Notes: generated by a model from the letters alone, not told the origin. Counted from the first letter of the stretch, positions 10,548-23,247 are shown. The stretch is 64,000 nucleotides of DNA from Bubalus kerabau (GCF_029407905.1 NW_026577926.1:496001-560000), one strand, 5' to 3'. Translations and numbers: made by a program.

Positions 10548-12947
10548 CCCAGGCGAGAACGCTAGAAGCTGGGAAGCGCTGGGCGAGGCTCGCCCAGGCC
10601 AGAGCAGCCTCTCGGCCGGGGCTCTGCGCTACCGCGCCTGGGCGCAGAGCTGGAGCTCCGCCGCTCTGGCAGCTCGCTCGGTCCTTCCCAGTAACAGGCC
10701 CGCAACCCCTCTCTTCTCTCCGGCGTGCTGGGAACTGGGCTTCCAGGCCTGGGCACAGAGCACTTGCCCGGAGCTCTCTGCTCAGGGACTGGTTCCCCTG
10801 CGCTGGGGCTGTGCTCTCCCTAGCCCAAACGCACCGGGGAAGGCCCCAAACCACATCCACACGACTCTACGCTGGGGGAGAGCTCCAGGGAAGCCCAGTC
10901 TGGCAGGCGCTTGCTGGGCACAAACGGAGGATCCCTCCGGCTGTGTTGCTGCCTCGCCCAGCCAGGGGCGCTGGGACCCTGATTCCCTCAGCCCAGCGCT
11001 TCATCTGGGCGGCCAAGCAACCGCTTGGGAAGGCAGCCCTGGGCGCTCTCTTTGCCTGACAAAGAGCTCTGCTTGCGGGAGGCTTTGGCAGTTTGCACAC
11101 CCCCGGCCCCTGAGCCTTCTGCAAAGAGGACTGGCTCCTAGGTCCAAAGGGAAGGCGAGAGCGGAGCTGAGGCCAGCCAGGCGCCAGTCACGTCTCCCAC
11201 ACTCCCGCAGCCTGCTCCTTCCCGGGCGAGAACGCTAGAAGCTGGGAAGCGCTGGGCGAGGCTCGCCCAGGCCAGAGCAGCCTCTCGGCCGGGGCTCTGC
11301 GCTACAGCGCCTGGGCGCAGAGCTGGAGCTCCGCCGCTCTGGCAGCTGGCTCGGTCCTTCCCAGTAACAGGTCCGCAACCCCTCTCTTCTCTCCGGCGTG
11401 CTGGGAACTGGGCTTCCAGGCCTGGGCACAGAGCACTTGCCCGGAGCTCTCTGCTCAGGGACTGGTTCCCCTGCGCTGGGGCTGTGCTCTCCCTAGCCCA
11501 AACGCACCGGGGAAGGCCCCAAACCACATCCACACGACTCTACGCTGGGGGAGAGCTCCAGGGAAGCCCAGTCTGGCAGGCGCTTGCTGGGCACAAACGG
11601 AGGATCCCTCTGGCTGTGGTGCTGCCTCGCCCAGCCAGGGGCGCTGGGACCCTGATTCCCTCCGCCCAGCGCTTAGTCTGGGCGGCCAAGCAAGCGCTTG
11701 GGAAGGCAGCCCTGGGCGCTCTCTTTGCCTGACAAAGAGCTCTGCTTGCGGGAGGCTTTGGCAGTTTGCACACCCCCGGCCCCTGAGCCTTCTGCAAAGA
11801 GGCCTGCTCCTAGGTCCAAAGGGAAGGCCAGAGCGGAGCTGAGGCCAGCCAGGCGCCAGTCACGTCTCCCACACTCCCGCAGCCTGCTCCTTCCCGGGCG
11901 AGAACGCTAGAAGCTGGGGAGCGCTGGGCGAGGCTCGCCCAGGCCAGAGCAGCCTCTCGGCCGGGGCTCTGCGCTACCGCGCCTGGGCGCAGAGCTGGAG
12001 CTCCGGCGCTCTGGCAGCTCGCTCGGTCCTTCCCAGTAACAGGCCCGCAACCCCTCTCTTCTCTCCGGCGTGCTGGGAACTGGGCTTCCAGGCCTGGGCA
12101 CAGAGCACTTGCCCGGAGCTCTCTGCTCAGGGACTGGTTCCCCTGCGCTGGGGCTGTGCTCTCCCTAGCCCAAACGCACCGGGGAAGGCCCCAAACCACA
12201 TCCACACGACTCTACGCTGGGGGAGAGCTCCAGGGAAGCCCAGTCTGGCAGGCGCTTGCTGGGCACAAACGGAGGATCCCTCTGGCTGTGGTGCTGCCTC
12301 GCCCAGCCAGGGGCGCTGGGACCCTGATTCCCTCCGCCCAGTGCTTAGTCTGGGCGGCCAAGCAAGCGCTTGGGAAGGTAGCCCTGGGCGCTCTCTTTGC
12401 CTGACAAAGAGCTCTGCTTGCGGGAGGCTTTGGCAGTTTGCACACCCCCGGCCCATGAGCCTTCTGCAAAGAGGCCTGGCTCCTAGGTCCAAAGGGAAGG
12501 CAAGAGCAGAGCTGAGGCCAGCCAGGCGCCAGTCACGTCTCCCACACTGCGGCAGCCTGCTCCTGCCTGGGCGAGAACGCTAGAAGCTGGGAAGCGCTGG
12601 GCGAGGCTCGCCCAGGCCAGAGCAGCCTCTCGGCCTGGGCTCTGCGCTACCGCGCCTGGGTGCAGAGCTGGAGCTCCGCCGCTCTGGCAGCTGGCTCGGT
12701 CCTTCCCAGTAACAGGTCCGCAACCCCTCTCTTCTCTCCGGCGTGCTGGGAACTGGGCTTCCAGGCCTGGGCACAGAGCACTTGCCCGGAGCTCTCTGCT
12801 CAGGGACTGGTTCCCCTGCGCTGGGGCTGTGCTCTCCCTAGCCCAAACGCACCGGGGAAGGCCCCAAACCACATCCACACGACTCTACGCTGGGGGAGAG
12901 CTCCAGGGAAGCCCAGTCTGGCAGGCGCTTGCTGGGCACAAACGGAG
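10548..12947 (+). repeat. Block A 11-monomer-offset duplication, right copy
   Basis: This has the same ordered markers as the left copy at a 7,397-bp offset, including the shared one-base deletion at about 11,804. Differences are few: TTCATCTGGG at 11,001, GGGAAGGTAGCCC at 12,371, and CTGGGGCTG at 11,475 where the left copy has CTGGTGCTG (4,078). Confidence 0.78.
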
Positions 12948-13828
12948 GATCCCTCTGGCTGTGGTGCTGCCTCGCCCAGCCAGGGGCGCTGGGACCCTGA
13001 TTCCCTCCGCCCAGCGCTTCGTCTGGGCGGCCAAGCAACCGCTTGGGAAGGCAGCCCTGGGCGCTCTCTTTGCCTGACAAAGAGCTCTGCTTGCGGGAGG
13101 CTTTGGCAGTTTGCACACCCCCGGCCCCTGAGCCTTCTGCCAAGAGGCCTGGCTCCTAGGTCCAAAGGGAAGGCGAGAGCGGAGCTGAGGCCAGCCAGGC
13201 GCCAGTCACGTCTCCCACACTCCCGCAGCCTGCTCCTTCCCGGGCGAGAACGCTAGAAGCTGGGAAGCGCTGGGCGAGGCTCGCCCAGGCCAGAGCAGCC
13301 TCTCGGCCGGGGCTCTGCGCTACAGCGCCTGGGCGCAGAGCTGGAGCTCCGCCGCTCTGGCAGCTGGCTCGGTCCTTCCCAGTAACAGGTCCGCAACCCC
13401 TCTCTTCTCTCCGGCGTGCTGGGAACTGGGCTTCCAGGCCTGGGCACAGAGCACTTGCCCGGAGCTCTCTGCTCAGGGACTGGTTCCCCTGCGCTGGGGC
13501 TGTGCTCTCCCTAGCCCAAACGCACCGGGGAAGGCCCCAAACCACATCCACACGACTCTACGCTGGGGGAGAGCTCCAGGGAAGCCCAGTCTGGCAGGCG
13601 CTTGCTGGGCACAAACGGAGGATCCCTCTGGCTGTGGTGCTGCCTCGCCCAGCCAGGGGCGCTGGGACCCTGATTCCCTCCGCCCAGCGCTTAGTCTGGG
13701 CGGCCAAGCAAGCGCTTGGGAAGGCAGCCCTGGGCGCTCTCTTTGCCTGACAAAGAGCTCTGCTTGCGGGAGGCTTTGGCAGTTTGCACACCACCGGCCC
13801 CTGAGCCTTCTGCAAAGAGGCCTGGCTC

Positions 13829-14970
13829 CTAGGTCCAAAGGGAAGGCGAGAGCGGAGCTGAGGCCAGCCAGGCGCCAGTCACGTCTCCCACACTCCCGCA
13901 GCCCGCTCCTTCCCGGGCGAGAACGCTAGAAGCTGGGAAGCGCTGGGCGAGGCTCGCCCAGGCCAGAGCAGCCTCTCGGCCGGGGCTCTGCGCTACCGCG
14001 CCTGGGCGCAGAGCTGGAGCTCCGCCGCTCTGGCAGCTCGCTCGGTCCTTCCCAGTAACAGGCCTGCAACCCCTCTCTTCTCTCCGGCGTGCTGGGAACC
14101 GGGCTTCCAGGCCTGGGCACAGAGCACTTGCCCGGAGCTCTCTGCTCAGGGACTGGTTCCCCTGCGCTGGGGCTGTGCTCTCCCTAGGCCAAACGCACCG
14201 GGGAAGGCCCCAAACCACATCCACACGACTCTACGCTGGGGGAGAGCTCCAGGGAAGCCCAGTCTGGCAGGCGCTTGCTGGGCACAAACGGAGGATCCCT
14301 CTGGCTGTGGTGCTGCCTCGCCCAGCCAGGGCCCCTGGGACCCTGATTCCCTCCTCCCAGCGCTTAGTCTGGGCGGCCAAGCAAGCGCTTGGGAAGGCAG
14401 CCCTGGGCGCTCTCTTTGCCTGACAAAGAGCTCTGCTTGCGGGAGGCTTTGGCAGTTTGCACACCCCCGGCCCCTGAGCCTTCTGCCAAGAGGCCTGGCT
14501 CCTAGGTCCAAAGGGAAGGCAAGAGCGGAGCTGAGGCCAGCCAGGCGCCAGTCACGTCTCCCACACTCCCGCAGCCTGCTCCTGCCCGGGCGAGAACGCT
14601 AGAAGCTGGGAAGCGCTGGGCGAGGCTCGCCCAGGTCAGAGCAGCCTCTCGGCCGGGGCTCTGCGCTACCGCGCCTGGGCGCAGAGCTGGAGCTCCGCCG
14701 CTCTGGCAGCTCGCTCGGTCCTTCCCAGTAACAGGCCCGCAACCCCTCTCTTCTCTCCGGCGTGCTGGGAACTGGGCTTCCAGGCCTGGGCACAGAGCAC
14801 TTGCCCGGAGCTCTATGCTCAGGGACTGGTTCCCCTGCGCTGGGGCTGTGCTCTCCCTAGGCCAAACGCACCGGGGAAGGCCCCAAACCACATCCACACG
14901 ACTCTACGCTGGGGGAGAGCTCCAGGGAAGCCCAGTCTGGCAGGCGCTTGCTGGGCACAAACGGAGGATC
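13829..14970 (+). repeat. Block A 5-monomer-offset duplication, left copy
   Basis: Shared markers at a 3,365-bp offset are GCAGCCCGCTCC (13,899), CCAGGGCCCCTGGG (14,325), CTCCTCCCAGCG (14,351), GGCAAGAGCGG (14,518), AGGTCAGAG (14,632) and GAGCTCTATGCTC (14,808). The second half of the last unit diverges. Confidence 0.72.
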
Positions 14971-17193
14971 CCTCCGGCTGTGTTGCTGCTTCGCCCAGCC
15001 AGGGGCGCTGGGACCCTGATTCCCTCAGCCCAGCGCTTCGTCTGGGCGGCCAAGCAACCGCTTGGGAATGCAGCCCTGGGCGCTCTCTTTGCCTGACAAA
15101 GAGCTCTGCTTGCGGGAGGCTTTGGCAGTTTGCACACCCCCGGCCCCTGAGCCTTCTGCCAAGAGGCCTGGCTCCTAGGTCCAAAGGGAAGGCGAGAGCG
15201 GAGCTGAGGCCAGCCAGGCGCCAGTCACGTCTCCCACACTCCCGCAGCCTGCTCCTTCCCGGGCGAGAACGCTAGAAGCTGGGAAGCGCTGGGCGAGGCT
15301 CGCCCAGGCCAGAGCAGCCTCTCGGCCGGGGCTCTGCGCTACCGCGCCTGGGCGCAGAGCTGGAGCTCCGCCGCTCTGGCAGCTGGCTCGGTCCTTCCCA
15401 GTAACAGGTCCGCAACCCCTCTCTTCTCGCCGGCGTGCTGGGAACTGGGCTTCCAGGCCTGGGCACAGAGCACTTGCCCGGAGCTCTCTGCTCAGGGACT
15501 GGTTCCCCTGCACTGGGGCTGTGCTCTCCCTAGCCCAAACGCACCGGGGAAGGCCCCAAACCACATCCACACGACTCTACGCTGGGGGAGAGCTCCAGGG
15601 AAGCCCAGTCTGGCAGGCGCTTGCTGGGCACAAACGGAGGATCCCTCTGGCTGTGGTGCTGCCTCGCCCAGCCAGGGGCGCTGGGACCCTGATTCCCTCC
15701 GCCCAGCGCTTAGTCTGGGCGGCCAAGCAAGCGCTTGGGAAGGCAGCCCTGGGCGCTCTCTTTGCCTGACAAAGAGCTCTGCTTGCGGGAGGCTTTGGCA
15801 GTTTGCACACCACCGGCCCCTGAGCCTTCTGCAAAGAGGCCTGGCTCCTAGGTCCAAAGGGAAGGCAAGAGCGGAGCTGAGGCCAGCCAGGCGCCAGTCA
15901 CGTCTCCCACACTCCCGCAGCCTGCTCCTGCCCGGGCGAGAACGCTAGAAGCTGGGAAGCGCTGGGCGAGGCTCGCCCAGGTCAGAGCAGCCTCTCGGCC
16001 GGGGCTCTGCGCTACCGCGCCTGGGCGCAGAGCTGGAGCTCCGCCGCTCTGGCAGCTCGCTCGGTCCTTCCCAGTAACAGGCCCGCAACCCCTCTCTTCT
16101 CTCCGGCGTGCTGGGAACTGGGCTTCCAGGCCTGGGCACAGAGCACTTGCCCGGAGCTCTATGCTCAGGGACTGGTTCCCCTGCGCTGGGGCTGTGCTCT
16201 CCCTAGGCCAAACGCACCGGGGAAGGCCCCAAACCACATCCACACGACTCTACGCTGGGGGAGAGCTCCAGGGAAGCCCAGTCTGGCAGGCGCTTGCTGG
16301 GCACAAACGGAGGATCCCTCCGGCTGTGTTGCTGCTTCGCCCAGCCAGGGGCGCTGGGACCCTGATTCCCTCAGCCCAGCGCTTCGTCTGGGCGGCCAAG
16401 CAACCGCTTGGGAAGGCAGCCCTGGGCGCTCTCTTTGCCTGACAAAGAGCTCTGCTTGCGGGAGGCTTTGGCAGTTTGCACACCCCCGGCCCCTGAGCCT
16501 TCTGCCAAGAGGCCTGGCTCCTAGGTCCAAAGGGAAGGCGAGAGCGGAGCTGAGGCCAGCCAGGCGCCAGTCATGTCTCCCACACTCCCGCAGCCTGCTC
16601 CTTCCCGGGCGAGAACGCTAGAAGCTGGGAAGCGCTGGGCGAGGCTCGCCCAGGCCAGAGCAGCCTCTCGGCCGGGGCTCTGCGCTACAGCGCCTGGGCG
16701 CAGAGCTGGAGCTCCGCCGCTCTGGCAGCTGGCTCGGTCCTTCCCAGTAACAGGTCCGCAACCCCTCTCTTCTCTCCGGCGTGCTGGGAACTGGGCTTCC
16801 AGGCCTGGGCACAGAGCACTTGCCCGGAGCTCTCTGCTCAGGGACTGGTTCCCCTGCGCTGGGGCTGTGCTCTCCCTAGCCCAAACGCACCGGGGAAGGC
16901 CCCAAACCACATCCACACGACTCTACGCTGGGGGAGAGCTCCAGGGAAGCCCAGTCTGGCAGGCGCTTGCTGGGCACAAACGGAGGATCCCTCTGGCTGT
17001 GGTGCTGCCTCGCCCAGCCAGGGGCGCTGGGACCCTGATTCCCTCCGCCCAGCGCTTAGTCTGGGCGGCCAAGCAAGCGCTTGGGAAGGCAGCCCTGGGC
17101 GCTCTCTTTGCCTGACAAAGAGCTCTGCTTGCGGGAGGCTTTGGCAGTTTGCACACCACCGGCCCCTGAGCCTTCTGCAAAGAGGCCTGGCTC

Positions 17194-18335
17194 CTAGGTC
17201 CAAAGGGAAGGCGAGAGCGGAGCTGAGGCCAGCCAGGCACCAGTCACGTCTCCCACACTCCCGCAGCCCGCTCCTTCCCGGGCGAGAACGCTAGAAGCTG
17301 GGAAGCGCTGGGCGAGGCTCGCCCAGGCCAGAGCAGCCTCTCGGCCGGGGCTCTGCGCTACCGCGCCTGGGCGCAGAGCTGGAGCTCCGCCGCTCTGGCA
17401 GCTCGCTCGGTCCTTCCCAGTAACAGGCCTGCAACCCCTCTCTTCTCTCGGGCGTGCTGGGAACCGGGCTTCCAGGCCTGGGCACAGAGCACTTGCCCGG
17501 AGCTCTCTGCTCAGGGACTGGTTCCCCTGCGCTGGGGCTGTGCTCTCCCTAGCCCAAACGCACCGGGGAACGCCCCAAACCACATCCACACGACTCTACG
17601 CTGGGGGAGAGCTCCAGGGAAGCCCAGTCTGGCAGGCGCTTGCTGGGCACAAACGGAGGATCCCTCTGGCTGTGGTGCTGCCTCGCCCAGCCAGGGCCCC
17701 TGGGACCCTGATTCCCTCCTCCCAGCGCTTAGTCTGGGCGGCCAAGCAAGCGCTTGGGAAGGCAGCCCTGGGCGCTCTCTTTGCCTGACAAAGAGCTCTG
17801 CTTGCGGGAGGCTTTGGCAGTTTGCACACCCCCGGCCCATGAGCCTTCTGCAAAGAGGCCTGGCTCCTAGGTCCAAAGGGAAGGCAAGAGCGGAGCTGAG
17901 GCCAGCCAGGCGCCAGTCACGTCTCCCACACTCCCGCAGCCTGCTCCTGCCCGGGCGAGAACGCTAGAAGCTGGGAAGCGCTGGGCGAGGCTCGCCCAGG
18001 TCAGAGCAGCCTCTCGGCCGGGGCTCTGCGCTACCGCGCCTGGGCGCAGAGCTGGAGCTCCGCCGCTCTGGCAGCTCGCTCGGTCCTTCCCAGTAACAGG
18101 CCCGCAACCCCTCTCTTCTCTCCGGCGTGCTGGGAACTGGGCTTCCAGGCCTGGGCACAGAGCACTTGCCCGGAGCTCTATGCTCAGGGACTGGTTCCCC
18201 TGCGCTGGGGCTGTGCTCTCCCTAGGCCAAACGCACCGGGGAAGGCCCCAAACCACATCCACACGACTCTACGCTGGGGGAGAGCTCCAGGGAAGCCCAG
18301 TCTGGCAGGCGCTTGCTGGGCACAAACGGAGGATC
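17194..18335 (+). repeat. Block A 5-monomer-offset duplication, right copy
   Basis: It carries the same set of markers: GCAGCCCGCTCC, CCAGGGCCCCTGGG (17,690), CTCCTCCCAGCG, GGCAAGAGCGG (17,883), AGGTCAGAG and GAGCTCTATGCTC (18,173). The unit starting at 15847 is another copy of the last element of the pair (GGCAAGAGCGG, AGGTCAGAG, CTATGCTC), two units after the left copy, so the same monomer type appears three times in 4 kb. Confidence 0.72.
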
Positions 18336-21300
18336 CCTCTGGCTGTGGTGCTGCCTCGCCCAGCCAGGGGCGCTGGGACCCTGATTCCCTCCGCCCAGCG
18401 CTTAGTCTGGGCGGCCAAGCAAGCGCTTGGGAAGGCAGCCCTTGGCGCTCTCTTTGCCTGACAAAGAGCTCTGCTTGCGGGAGGCTTTGGCAGTTTGCAC
18501 ACCCCCGGCCCCTGAGCCTTCTGCAAAGAGGCCTGGCTCCTAGGTCCAAAGGGAAGGCGAGAGCGGAGCTGAGGCCAGCCAGGCGCCAGTCACGTCTCCC
18601 ACACTCCCGCAGCCTGCTCCTTCCCGGGCGAGAACGCTAGAAGCTGGGAAGCGCTGGGCGAGGCTCGCCCAGGCCAGAGCAGCCTCTCGGCCGGGGCTCT
18701 GCGCTACCGCGCCTGGGCGCAGAGCTGGAGCTCCGCCGCTCTGGCAGCTCGCTCGGTCCTTCCCAGTAACAGGCCCGCAACCCCTCTCTTCTCTCCGGCG
18801 TGCTGGGAACAGGGCTTCCAGGCCTGGGCACAGAGCACTTGCCCGGAGCTCTCTGCTCAGGGACTGGTTCCCCTGCGCTGGGGCTGTGCTCTCCCTAGGC
18901 CAAACGCACCGCGGAAGGCCCCAAACCACATCCACACGACTCTACGCTGGGGGAGAGCTCCAGGGAAGCCCAGTCTGGCAGGCGCTTGCTGGGCACAAAC
19001 GGAGGATCCCTCTGGCTGTGGTGCTGCCTCGCCCAGCCAGGGGCGCTGGGACCCTGATTCCCTCCGCCCAACGCTTAGTCTGGGCGGCCAAGCAAGCGCT
19101 TGGGAATGCAGCCCAGGGCGCTCTGTTTGCCTGACAAAGAGCTCTGCTTGCGGGAGGCTTTGGCAGTTTGCACACCCCCGGCCACTGAGCCTTCTGCAAA
19201 GAGGCCTGGCTCCTAGGTCCAAAGGGAAGGCGAGAGCGGAGCTGAGGCCAGCCAGGCGCCAGGCACGTCTCCCACACTCCCGCAGCCTGCTCCTGCCCGG
19301 GCGAGAACGCTAGAAGCTGGGAAGAGCTGGGCGAGGCTCGCCCAGGCCAGAGCAGCCTCTCGGCCGGGGCTCTGCGCTACCGCGCCTGGGCGCAGAGCTG
19401 GAGCTCCGCCGCTCTGGCAGCTCGCTCGGTCCTTCCCAGTAACAGGCCCGCAACCCCTCTCTTCTCTCCGGCGTGCTGGGAACTGGGCTTCCAGGCCTGG
19501 GCACAGAGCACTTGCCCGGAGCTCTCTGCTCAGGGACTGGTTCCCCTGCGCTGGGGCTGTGCTCTCCCTAGGCCAAACGCACCGGGGAAGGCCCCAAACC
19601 ACATCCACACGACTCTACGCTGGGGGAGAGCTCCAGGGAAGCCCAGTCTGGCAGGCGCTTGCTGGGCACAAACGGAGGATCCCTCTGGCTGTGGTGCTGC
19701 CTCGCCCAGCCAGGGGCGCTGGGACCCTGATTCCCTGCGCCCAGCGCTTAGTCTGGGCGGCCAAGCAAGCGCTTGGGAAGGCAGCCCTGGGCGCTCTCTT
19801 TGCCTGACAAAGAGCTCTGCTTGCGGGAGGCTTTGGCAGTTTGCACACCCCCGGCCCCTGAGCCTTCTGCCAAGAGGCCTGGATCCTAGGTCCAAAGGGA
19901 AGGCGAGAGCGGAGCTGAGGCCAGCCAGGCGCCAGTCACGTCTCCCACACTCCCGCAGCCTGCTCCTGCCCGGGCGAGAACGCTAGAAGCTGGGAAGCGC
20001 TGGGCGAGGCTCGCCCAGGTCAGAGCAGCCTCTCGGCCGGGGCTCTGCGCTACCGCGCCTGGGCGCAGAGCTGGAGCTCCGCCGCTCTGGCAGCTCGCTC
20101 GGTCCTTCCCAGTAACAGGCCCGCAACCCCTCTCTTCTCTCCGGCGTGCTGGGAACTGGGCTTCCAGGCCTGGGCACAGAGCACTTGCCCGGAGCTCTCT
20201 GCTCAGGGACTGGTTCCCCTGCGCTGGGGCTGTGCTCTCCCTAGCCCAAACGCACCGGGGAAGGCCCCAAACCACATCCACACGACTCTATGCTGGGGGA
20301 GAGCTCCAGGGAAGCCCAGTCTGGCAGGCGCTTTCTGGGCACAAACGGAGGATCCCTCTGGCTGTGGTGCTGCCTCGCCCAGCCAGGGGCGCTGGGACCC
20401 TGATTCCCTCCGCCCAGCGCTTAGTCTGGGCGGCCAAGCAAGCGCTTGGGAAGGCAGCCCTGGGCGCTCTCTTTGCCTGACAAAGAGCTCTGCTTGCGGG
20501 AGGCTTTGGCAGTTTGCACACCCCCGGACCCTGAGCCTTCTGCCAAGAGGCCTGGCTCCTAGGTCCAAAGGGAAGGCGAGAGCGGAGCTGAGGCCAGCCA
20601 GGCGCCAGTCACGTCTCCCACACTCCCGCAGCCTGCTCCTTCCCGGGCGAGAACGCTAGAAGCTGGGAAGCGCTGGGCGAGGCTCGCCCAGGTCAGAGCA
20701 GCCTCTCGGCCGGGGCTCTGCGCTACCGCGCCTGGGCGCAGAGCTGGAGCTCCGCCGCTCTGGCAGCTCGCTCGGTCCTTCCCAGTAACAGGCCCGCAAC
20801 CCCTCTCTCCTCTCCGGCGTGCTGGGAACTGGGCTTCCAGGCCTGGGCACAGAGCACTTGCCCGGAGCTCTCTGCTCAGGGACTGGTTCCCCTGCGCTGG
20901 GGCTGTGCTCTCCCTAGGCCAAACGCACCGGGGAAGGCCCCAAACCACATCCACACGACTCTACGCTTGGGGAGAGCTCCAGGGAAGCCCAGTCTGGCAG
21001 GCGCTTGCTGGGCACAAACGGAGGATCCCTCTGGCTGTGGTGCTGCCTCGCCCAGCCAGGGGCGCTGGGACCCTGATTCCCTCCGCCCAGCGCTTAGTCT
21101 GGGCGGCCAAGCAAGCGCTTGGGAAGGCAGCCCTGGGCGCTCTCTTTGCCTGACAAAGAGCTCTGCTTGCGGGAGGCTTTGGCAGTTTGCACACCCCCGG
21201 CCCCTGAGCCTTCTGCCAAGAGGCCTGGCTCCTAGGTCCAAAGGGAAGGCGAGAGCGGAGCTGAGGCCAGCCAGGCGCCAGTCACGTCTCCCACACTCCC

Positions 21301-21903
21301 GCAGCCTGCTCCTGCCCGGGCGAGAACGCTAGAAGCTGGGAAGCGCTGGGCGAGGCTCGCCCAGGTCAGAGCAGCCTCTCGGCCGGGGCTCTGCGCTACC
21401 GCGCCTGGGCGCAGAGCTGGAGCTCCGCCGCTCTGGCAGCTCGCTCGGTCCTTCCCAGTAACAGGCCCGCAACCCCTCTCTTCTCTCCGGCGTGCTGGGA
21501 ACTGGGCTTCCAGGCCTGGGCACAGAGCACTTGACCGGAGCTCTCTGCTCAGGGACTGGTTCCCCTGCGCTGGGGCTGTGCTCTCCCTAGCCCAAACGCA
21601 CCGGGGAAGGCCCCAAACCACATCCACACGACTCTACGCTGGGGGAGAGCTCCAGGGAAGCCCAGTCTGGCAGGCGCTTGCTGGGCACAAACGGAGGATC
21701 CCTCTGGCTGTGGTGCTGCCTCGCCCAGCCAAGCGCGCTGGGACCCTGATTCCCTCCGCCCAGCGCTTAGTCTGGGCGGCCAAGCAAGCGCTTGGGAAGG
21801 CAGCCCTTGGCGCTCTCTTTGCCTGACAAAGAGCTCTGCTTGCGGGAGGCTTTGGCAGTTTGCACACCCCCGGCCCCTGAGCCTTCTGCAAAGAGGCCTG
21901 GCT

Positions 21904-22574
21904 CCTAGGTCCAAAGGGAAGGCGAGAGCGGAGCTGAGGCCAGCCAGGCGCCAGTCACGTCTCCCACACTCCCGCAGCCTGCTCCTGCCCGGGCGAGAAC
22001 GCTAGAAGCTGGGAAGCGCTGGGCGAGGCTCGCCCAGGTCAGAGCAGCCTCTCGGCCGGGGCTCTGCGCTACCGCGCCTGGGCGCAGAGCTGGAGCTCCG
22101 CCGCTCTGGCAGCTCGCTCGGTCCTTCCCAGTAACAGGCCCGCAACCCCTCTCTTCTCTCCGGCGTGCTGGGAACTGGGCTTCCAGGCCTGGGCACAGAG
22201 CACTTGCCCGGAGCTCTATGCTCAGGGACTGGTTCCCTGGCTGGGGCTGTGCTCTCCCTAGCCCAAACGCACCGGGGAAGGCCCCAAACCACATCCACAC
22301 GACCCTACGCTGGGGGAGAGCTCCAGGGAAGCCCAGTCTGGCAGGCGCTTGCTGGGCACAAACGGAGGATCCCTCTGGCTGTGGTGCTGCCTCGCCCAGC
22401 CAGGGGTGCTGGGACCCTGATTCCCTCCGCCCAGCGCTTAGTCTGGGCGGCCAAGCAAGCGCTTGGGAAGGCAGCCCTGGGCGCTCTCTTTGCCTGACAA
22501 AGAGCTCTGCTTGCGGGAGGCTTTGGCAGTTTGCACACCCCCGGCCCCTGAGCCTTCTGCCAAGAGGCCTGGAT
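21904..22574 (+). repeat. 671-bp monomer with 2-bp deletion
   Basis: TGGTTCCCTGGCTGGGG (22,228-22,244) replaces TGGTTCCCCTGCGCTGGGG. The unit also has GAGCTCTATGCTC and AGGTCAGAG, linking it to the 14.5, 15.8 and 17.9 kb units, and ends with GGATCCTAGG (22,571), a second GGATCC shared with 2,391 and 19,881. The frame change creates a minus-strand open frame of 226 codons (21,905-22,585), again not gene-like. Confidence 0.85.
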
Positions 22575-23247
22575 CCTAGGTCCAAAGGGAAGGCGAGAGC
22601 GGAGCTGAGGCCAGCCAGGCGCCAGTCACGTCTCCCACACTCCCGCAGCCTGCTCCTTCCCGGGCGAGAACGCTAGAAGCTGGGAAGCGCTGGGCGAGGC
22701 TCGCCCAGGTCAGAGCAGCCTCTCGGCCGGGGCTCTGCGCTACCGCGCCTGGGCGCAGAGCTGGAGCTCCGCCGCTCTGGCAGCTCGCTCGGTCCTTCCC
22801 AGTAACAGGCCCGCAACCCCTCTCTTCTCTCCGGCGTGCTGGGAACCGGGCTTCCAGGCCTGGGCACAGAGCACTTGCCCGGAGCTCTCTGCTCAGGGAC
22901 TGGTTCCCCTGCGCTGGGGCTGTGCTCTCCCTAGGCCAAACGCACCGGGGAAGGCCCCAAACCACATCCACACGACTCTACGCTGGGGGAGAGCTCCAGG
23001 GAAGCCCAGTCTGGCAGGCGCTTGCTGGGCACAAACGGAGGATCCCTCTGGCTGTGGTGCTGCCTCCCCCAGCCAGGGGCGCTGGGACCCTGATTCCCTC
23101 TGCCCAGCGCTTAGTCTGGGCGGCCAAGCAACCGCTTGGGAATGCAGCCCTGGGCGCTCTCTATGCCTGACAAAGAGCTCTGCTTGCGGGAGGCTTTGGC
23201 AGTTTGCACACCCCCGGCCCCTGAGCCTTCTGCAAAGAGGCCTGGCT
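22575..23247 (+). repeat. Hybrid A/B monomer at the block boundary
   Basis: The left part has block A bases (CAGTCACGTCTCCC, AGGTCAGAG, GCTACCGCG, GGACTGGTT, CCTAGGCC). From about 23,062 the right part has block B bases (GCCTCCCCC, CAACCGCTT, GGGAATGCAG, and CTCTATGCC, which is shared with the B unit near 25,177). The switch lies within one monomer, between roughly 22,935 and 23,066, with no length change, as expected from in-register unequal crossing-over or conversion. Confidence 0.8.

Larger units (their letters stand above)
1..23060 (+). repeat. Block A: heterogeneous monomer subtypes, mosaic higher-order repeats
   Basis: Most units here carry CAGTCACGTCTCCC, GCTACCGCG, CTCTCCGGCG, GGACTGGTT, GCCTCGCCC and either CAAGCGCTT or CAACCGCTT. 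Several subtypes alternate. Some have ATGTCTCC instead of ACGTCTCC (1101, 8499, 16573). Some have GCTCTTCGCTACC (1208, 5917, 7935, 8605), some CCGGCTGTGTTGCTG (3540, 5557, 10936, 14973, 16319), some AGGTCAGAG (units from 14501, 15847, 17866 and 19885-22575), and some CCTAGGCC instead of CCTAGCCC. The same subtype recurs at spacings of 2, 3, 5, 7, 10 and 11 units rather than one fixed higher-order period. This pattern suggests repeated unequal exchange and local conversion rather than one clean amplification. Confidence 0.85.

Noticed and set aside
21905..22585. Open frame of 226 codons, minus strand
   Set aside because: It is created by a 2-bp deletion in one monomer, and its parts are the same frames found in every unit.
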